18,202 nt of DNA from Methanomassiliicoccales archaeon (lineage in GTDB: Archaea > Thermoplasmatota > Thermoplasmata > Methanomassiliicoccales > Methanomethylophilaceae). Of the stretch, positions 14,983 through 18,202 are shown piece after piece. The translations under genes were made by a program, and so were the position numbers. The notes beneath the pieces are model-generated. The model made no database searches. It was not told where the DNA came from and saw nothing but the letters and a program-made list of their open reading frames with translations. The stretch covers positions 1-18,202 of the forward strand of contig CAAFZG010000067.1 in assembly GCA_900767505.1 (NCBI GenBank), in the 5' to 3' direction. Position 1 is the stretch's first letter; each line of letters opens with the position of its first letter.

Positions 14983-15008
14983 CGAACATGTTCGTAGTCA
15001 CTATTATA
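14983..15008 (+). promoter_or_regulatory. Palindromic operator and TATA box of the corrinoid methyltransferase operon
   Basis: CGAACATGTTCG (14983-14994), then 8 bases, then ATTATA (15003-15008): the same element and spacing as before the MFS gene. The start would fall near 15029, giving a leader of about 47 bases with AGGAGG at 15062-15067. Confidence 0.75.
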
Positions 15009-15075
15009 CATCCAGCTGCAGATGTTTAATCGGTAAAACGGAAGCGAATTGTCACGGTAATAGGAGGAATTTAGA

Positions 15076-15723
15076 ATGGGAAGGGAGGAAATACTCAAGG
15101 AACTGTCAGACGCGGTAGTCGCCTGCCACCCCGAAGCTGCAAAGGCAGCGGCCGAGAAGGCCCTGAAGGAAGGGGTCGACCCCGTCGATGCGATCAACAA
15201 CGGATTGGTCGTCGGCATGGGGATAATCGGTGACAACTATGCCGAGAGGAAGATGTACCTGCCCCAGGTACTCGTTGCGGCGCACAGCATGTACGAAGGT
15301 CTGGATGTCCTTCTGCCCGCAATACCCAAGGGGGACCTCGCCGACAGCAAGACAGCGATTACGGCTGTCGTGCAGGGAGATGTCCACGACATCGGAAAGA
15401 ACATCGTCAAGACCATGCTCACTGCAGGGGGATTCATCGTCAACGACCTGGGAAGGGATGTGTCGCCGAACATCATCGCCGAAACAGCCAAGTCGGACGA
15501 GGTGGACGTCGCCTGCCTCAGTACGCTTATGACCCCGACAATGGACAACATGGAGTCCGCGGTCAGGAAGATCATCGAGAACGGATACCGCGACAAGTGC
15601 ATCATCACCATCGGAGGGCCGCCGACATCCGAAGCATTCGCAAAGGAGATCGGAGCTGACCACAGAGATGAGAACGCACAGGCCTGCGTGAAGTACCTGA
15701 AGACAAGAATGGAGGGTGAGTGA
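15076..15723 (+). CDS. Methyltransferase corrinoid protein (MtaC/MtbC/MtsB family)
   Basis: A 215-residue methyl carrier. The N-terminal 90 residues are the helical cap domain (B12-binding_2), and the C-terminal part is the Rossmann-like B12-binding domain with the base-off/His-on signature D-x-H-x-x-G as GDVHDIGKN (D102, H104, G107), the S149 segment CLSTLMT and GG at 180-181. H104 would be the lower cobalt ligand. It accepts a methyl group from a substrate-specific methyltransferase and hands it to the MT2 enzyme, here encoded by the next gene, for methyl-CoM formation in methanogenesis. Start ATG 15076 has AGGAGG eight bases upstream. The family includes carriers for methanol, methylamines and methylated thiols; which one this is cannot be told directly. 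MtsB is favoured because no MT1 gene is adjacent. Confidence 0.9.
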   Translation: MGREEILKELSDAVVACHPEAAKAAAEKALKEGVDPVDAINNGLVVGMGIIGDNYAERKMYLPQVLVAAHSMYEGLDVLLPAIPKGDLADSKTAITAVVQGDVHDIGKNIVKTMLTAGGFIVNDLGRDVSPNIIAETAKSDEVDVACLSTLMTPTMDNMESAVRKIIENGYRDKCIITIGGPPTSEAFAKEIGADHRDENAQACVKYLKTRMEGE

Positions 15724-15724
15724 A

Positions 15725-16759
15725 ATGAGCATGACATGCAGAGAAAGGGTTCTGGGAGCATTGAAGCAGGAACCCATGGACAGGCCGCCGGTGGCGATCT
15801 TCACCACTTGCGACACCATCGGCATGATGAAGGCCTGCGGATCCAGCTGGCCCGAGGCCCACAGCGACCCCGAGAAGATGGCCACCCTGGGATGCGCCCA
15901 GGCGGACTACTTCGGACTCGAATCCGTCAGAGCGGGATTCTGCCTCACTGAGGAGGCCGAGGCCCTGGGATGCCCGATCGACATGGGGACCGCAACGTCA
16001 TCCCCCATGCTGAAGGGACATCCGTTCACATACAACCCCATGAAGAAGATCTACGACGAACCCGAGGACGCGAACCTCCCGGATATCGACGACTTCCTGA
16101 ACACGGGAAGGGTGAAGACCGCCATCGACGCGATGGCCATAATGCAGAGGACCCATGGAGAGGACTATTGCATCATCGGAGGCAACACAGGTCCGTTCAC
16201 ACTCACGGGACACCTGCTGAACACCGAGAACCTTGTCTACTCGGTCTGGACCGAGCCCGACAGGGCGAACAAGTGGGTGAATGCCATCACCCCGTACTGC
16301 AAGGCCTTCGGACAGGCCATGCTGGACAACGGAGCGGATGTCATCCAGATGTCCGAACCTTCGGCATCCACGGACATCCTCGCACCGTCGGACTTCCCGA
16401 TCCAGTCGGGACAGTACGTCAAGAGGTGCCTGGGAGAATTGAAGGGACATACCGTCCTCCACATCTGCGGAGACTCGGAGCACATCATCCCGTACATGTA
16501 CGACACCGGTGTGGATGGGATATCCGTCGAAGAAAAGGTCGACCCGTACCTGGCGGTCAAGGTCGCCAACAAGAGAGGAGCACTCATAGGCAACGTGGGA
16601 TGCGCATTCCCGCTGTACAAGGGAACCCCGGCGGATGTCATCGAAGCGGCCCAGAGGAGCAGGGACGCAGGGTTCAACAGCATATCCGCAGGATGCGGAG
16701 TGCCGATCGGAACCCCCGACGACAACATACGCGCCCTGGTCAAGGCGATCAAGGGCTGA
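15725..16759 (+). CDS. Methylcobamide:CoM methyltransferase, MtaA/MtbA/MtsA type (UroD fold)
   Basis: A 344-residue enzyme of the uroporphyrinogen decarboxylase fold that moves the methyl group from the methylated corrinoid protein to coenzyme M. The zinc ligands that activate the CoM thiol are visible as HICGD (H246, C248) and SAGCGVP (C324); GGNTGPFTLTGHLLN (152-166) is typical of the family. The start is ATG 15725 (MSMTCRERVLGALKQEP): GGAGGGTG lies just upstream inside the end of the corrinoid gene, and one base separates the stop from this ATG. An upstream GTG at 15716 would sit inside that ribosome site. The pair without an MT1 gene recalls MtsB/MtsA, where MtsA catalyses both half-reactions on dimethylsulfide or methylmercaptopropionate. 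MtbA-like (methylamine) or MtaA-like (methanol) roles remain possible. Confidence 0.88.
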   Translation: MSMTCRERVLGALKQEPMDRPPVAIFTTCDTIGMMKACGSSWPEAHSDPEKMATLGCAQADYFGLESVRAGFCLTEEAEALGCPIDMGTATSSPMLKGHPFTYNPMKKIYDEPEDANLPDIDDFLNTGRVKTAIDAMAIMQRTHGEDYCIIGGNTGPFTLTGHLLNTENLVYSVWTEPDRANKWVNAITPYCKAFGQAMLDNGADVIQMSEPSASTDILAPSDFPIQSGQYVKRCLGELKGHTVLHICGDSEHIIPYMYDTGVDGISVEEKVDPYLAVKVANKRGALIGNVGCAFPLYKGTPADVIEAAQRSRDAGFNSISAGCGVPIGTPDDNIRALVKAIKG

Positions 16760-16763
16760 GCAC

Positions 16764-16784
16764 GGCGGTCTTTGAGCAACCGCC
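16764..16784 (+). terminator. Hairpin just after the methyltransferase gene
   Basis: GGCGGT (16764-16769) and ACCGCC (16779-16784) form a 6-bp stem with a nine-base loop, five bases after the TGA. No T-tract follows, so it is more likely an mRNA end-protecting structure than a terminator. Confidence 0.4.
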
Positions 16785-16852
16785 GAAACATTCCCGCAGC
16801 AGACGGAGACTCCTGCTTCCGGCTGCCGCCGGGATCCTTTATGAAACCCGGA

Positions 16853-16889
16853 CCCGGCCATCATCTGTTCTGATGGTCGGGTTATTTCT
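16853..16889 (+). terminator. Intrinsic terminator of the corrinoid methyltransferase operon
   Basis: CCCGGCCATCA (16853-16863) pairs with TGATGGTCGGG (16871-16881) through an 11-bp stem with one G-U pair and a seven-base loop, followed by TTATTTCT. It is the strongest terminator-like structure in the window. Confidence 0.7.
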
Positions 16890-16900
16890 CGGTAAGAGTT

Positions 16901-16919
16901 GAGGATGTCCGTCATCCTC
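16901..16919. terminator. Hairpin abutting the end of the Fic-like remnant
   Basis: GAGGATG (16901-16907) and CATCCTC (16913-16919) form a perfect 7-bp stem with a five-base loop. On the minus strand it begins directly after the TAA of the Fic-like frame, so it may be that gene's old terminator. Confidence 0.45.
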
Positions 16920-17165
16920 TTAGACGAACAACCGATTCCTCTTCCGGCCTGTGATCTCGATGAGGATCCGCTCCCTACGGATCCGTTCACGGGTTTTCCT
17001 GCAGCGGACGGTCCCGAACCGATAATGGGATGACGCGTCGCATAACAGGCTGCTCCCATCCCCGTTGTTCATGCTTGTCACCTTTGGTTCCAACCAAAAC
17101 CTGCACATCCCCGTATCTGCCGGGCGATCTGTTCTCACAAAATAAGTCAAATGTATTAAAAACAT
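16920..17165 (-). pseudogene. Probable remnant of a Fic-family protein (C-terminal tail)
   Basis: The minus-strand frame ends RILIEITGRKRNRLFV followed by TAA at 16920-16922. This ending closely follows the C-terminal winged-helix tail of Fic-domain proteins (pattern G-I-L-x-E-I-T-G-R-K-R-N-R-L-F-V). The frame is open to an ATG at 17165 (81 codons), but the upstream part shows neither the HPFxxGNGR Fic motif nor other similarity, and there is no ribosome site. I therefore read it as the stump of a deleted or decayed gene, with only about 16920-16990 clearly related. It uses TAA, unlike every intact gene in the window. Confidence 0.35.
17083..17098. repeat. 16-bp inverted repeat
   Basis: TTTGGTT (17083-17089) and AACCAAA (17092-17098) are perfectly complementary around CC. 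It stands near the border between the GC-rich and AT-rich halves of the non-coding stretch and may be a regulator site or a scar of a mobile element. Confidence 0.45.
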
Positions 17166-17385
17166 ACAAATTTAGATGCTTCTAATATAATAAGGTCACC
17201 CATAAAACAAGCATTTTTATATTATCATATATAATTTTATCCAATAGAATATGGATATTGACAAGAAATTTTAAATATGACTATTTTATACAACGCTGAT
17301 TCGGATATATACGTCAACTCTTCCATATTCTGTTATTTAAAATATTCGAATCTTTAAAATACTCTGCCACGAGATATTTGAACAT

Positions 17386-17416
17386 TGAGAAATCCGAACT
17401 TGATCCGAACTTCTCA
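17386..17416. repeat. Tandem 11-bp repeat enclosed by inverted TGAGAA/TTCTCA ends
   Basis: ATCCGAACTT occurs at 17392-17401 and 17403-17412, an 11-base (one helical turn) period. The block is bracketed by TGAGAA (17386-17391) and its reverse complement TTCTCA (17411-17416). A possible TATA element, CATAATCG, follows directly, so this looks like the operator of the permease gene. Confidence 0.5.
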
Positions 17417-17450
17417 TAATCGCACGATTGGGAAATTGCGCTGATACCAA

Positions 17451-17468
17451 CGGATGGGAGTCCATCCG
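17451..17468 (+). promoter_or_regulatory. Leader hairpin before the permease ribosome site
   Basis: CGGATGG (17451-17457) and CCATCCG (17462-17468) form a perfect 7-bp stem with a GAGT loop, ending 12 bases before the TAGGAGG of the permease gene. It could influence translation or mRNA stability; no T-tract follows. Confidence 0.4.
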
Positions 17469-17493
17469 ACCGATGCTTAATAGGAGGATAAGC

Positions 17494-18202
17494 ATGTCAA
17501 AACATGGAGTTAGAATTTTGGCTGAAGGAAACAGCCATTCGTCGGGCTGGGGTCAGGAGGGCTCCGGTCTGATGAAATCCATAGATTGGAAACAAGGGAT
17601 GATCATCGCGATGGGTGTCCCCATCCTGATCCTTCCCGGGATCTATGATATTGCCGGTACCGCATGGGGTCTGAGCATTTTCATCTGGACCATCTCCGTT
17701 CTGCAGGGATTCGCTCAGAATCTCGCGATAGGAGAGATGGCATCCACCCTTGAAACACCCGGAATAGGCGGTTGTGCACAAAAAGTATTCACGAAACCGA
17801 ATGGCGGACGCTATGGTTTAGGAAAGTTCATAGGCGCTTTCACGGCATGGTCGTATTGGTTCACATGGACACCTGTCATCCCCATCTTCACCTGCACTTC
17901 GGTTGATTACATCACGAAGTACCTCGAATACGGATTGGGGATGGACCCCCTGAGCGATACAGCGATGCTGATCTTCCAGCTTCTGCTCGGAGCGACAATC
18001 TTCAGCGTCATCGTGTACGTGGGCTCAAAGGGACTGTCCGGAGGAGCGAAGCTCGGACTCATCCTCGCGCTCGTCGCGATCCTTCCGCTTCTCGTGGTCA
18101 TAACCCTCCCTCTCCTCGGTCTGACCGTCGGAGAAGGGGAGCTCAACGGATTCTCCCTCGATATGATCGTGGAGAACCTCACGCCGCCCGGATGGAACTG
18201 GG
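17494..18202 (+). CDS. APC-superfamily amino acid/amine permease (N-terminal part, runs off the window)
   Basis: An open frame of 236 codons from ATG 17494 to the window end with no stop. The ATG is preceded by TAGGAGG with good spacing. After a polar N-terminus of about 35 residues come hydrophobic helices beginning GMIIAMGVPILILPGIYDIA, then an amphipathic stretch NLAIGEMASTLETPGIGG where the conserved E-x-x-x-x-x-P-x-x-G layout of APC transporters is seen, and further helices (FTAWSYWFTWTPVIPIF, AMLIFQLLLGATIFSVIVYV, LGLILALVAILPLLVVI). APC proteins import amino acids, polyamines or methylamines; methylotrophic methanogens place such permeases beside methylamine genes, but the substrate here is undetermined. 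It has its own upstream regulatory region, separated by terminators from the corrinoid methyltransferase operon. Confidence 0.8.
   Translation, partial: MSKHGVRILAEGNSHSSGWGQEGSGLMKSIDWKQGMIIAMGVPILILPGIYDIAGTAWGLSIFIWTISVLQGFAQNLAIGEMASTLETPGIGGCAQKVFTKPNGGRYGLGKFIGAFTAWSYWFTWTPVIPIFTCTSVDYITKYLEYGLGMDPLSDTAMLIFQLLLGATIFSVIVYVGSKGLSGGAKLGLILALVAILPLLVVITLPLLGLTVGEGELNGFSLDMIVENLTPPGWNW

Larger units (their letters stand above)
16760..17493. other. Long non-coding stretch with terminators, repeats and an AT-rich segment
   Basis: About 730 bases without a full-length gene. The first 370 bases are GC-rich and contain three hairpins and a probable Fic-type gene remnant on the minus strand. From about 17130 to 17400 the sequence becomes strongly AT-rich, with several TATA-like runs and a direct repeat of TTTAAAATA (17336-17344, 17353-17361). 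The last 110 bases hold direct and inverted repeats, a hairpin and the ribosome site of the permease gene. No tRNA, rRNA or CRISPR pattern is seen. Confidence 0.65.

Noticed and set aside
15970..16902. 310-codon plus-strand frame overlapping the methyltransferase
   Set aside because: Out-of-frame shadow of the MT2 gene, rich in Arg, Gly and His, no family pattern.
17140..17400. AT-rich segment as a replication origin
   Set aside because: No origin-recognition-box-like repeats and no orc1/cdc6 gene nearby; AT-richness alone is not enough.

Overview
The window reads as a chromosomal segment of a methylotrophic methanogenic archaeon, most likely of the order Methanomassiliicoccales (Thermoplasmata). 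The reasons are: a corrinoid protein followed by a MtbA/MtsA-type methyltransferase (methyl transfer to coenzyme M); archaeal TATA-like boxes upstream of several genes; an HTH_10 (bacterio-opsin activator type) regulator; a dockerin-bearing lipoprotein; TGA as the stop codon of all 18 recognisable genes whose end is visible; and an in-frame TAG inside an otherwise intact gene, as expected where amber can be read as pyrrolysine. Assignment to the order is inference; no rRNA or tRNA gene is present to test it.

Layout. 1-815 (+): tail of a UbiE/MenG-like SAM methyltransferase overlapping a HAD phosphatase by ATGA. 825-4104 (-): a complete FecCD/BtuCD-type importer operon (dockerin-fused lipoprotein binding protein, permease, ATPase) behind a clear TATA box. 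4391-6679 (-): a two-gene operon of an HExxH protein and a Sel1-repeat protein interrupted by one in-frame TAG. 6877-7586 (-): a small protein plus a GNAT acetyltransferase with GTGA overlap, resembling a toxin-antitoxin pair. 7866-8195 (+): a small membrane protein with a zinc ribbon. 8264-9637 (+): three 23-bp-spaced repeats, a TATA box and a DUF4143-type ATPase whose first part is AT-rich. 9643-12699 (-): a MazG-like pyrophosphohydrolase, an M18 aminopeptidase and an MTA phosphorylase.

12798-16759 (+) is the most interesting part: an HTH_10 regulator, an MFS transporter, then a corrinoid protein and a methylcobamide:CoM methyltransferase. The transporter gene and the methyltransferase operon each carry the same perfect 12-bp palindrome, CGAACATGTTCG, exactly 8 bp upstream of an ATTATA box. 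This points to one small regulon: take up a methylated compound, demethylate it through the corrinoid protein and pass the methyl group to CoM. No separate substrate-specific methyltransferase (MtaB/MtmB/MtbB/MttB type) lies beside it, so either the MT2-like protein also acts on the substrate, as MtsA does on methylated thiols, or the partner is elsewhere.

16760-17493 is a long non-coding stretch with stacked terminators, a probable remnant of a Fic-type protein, an AT-rich segment and several inverted and direct repeats. It ends at the start of an APC-family permease that runs off the window at 18202.
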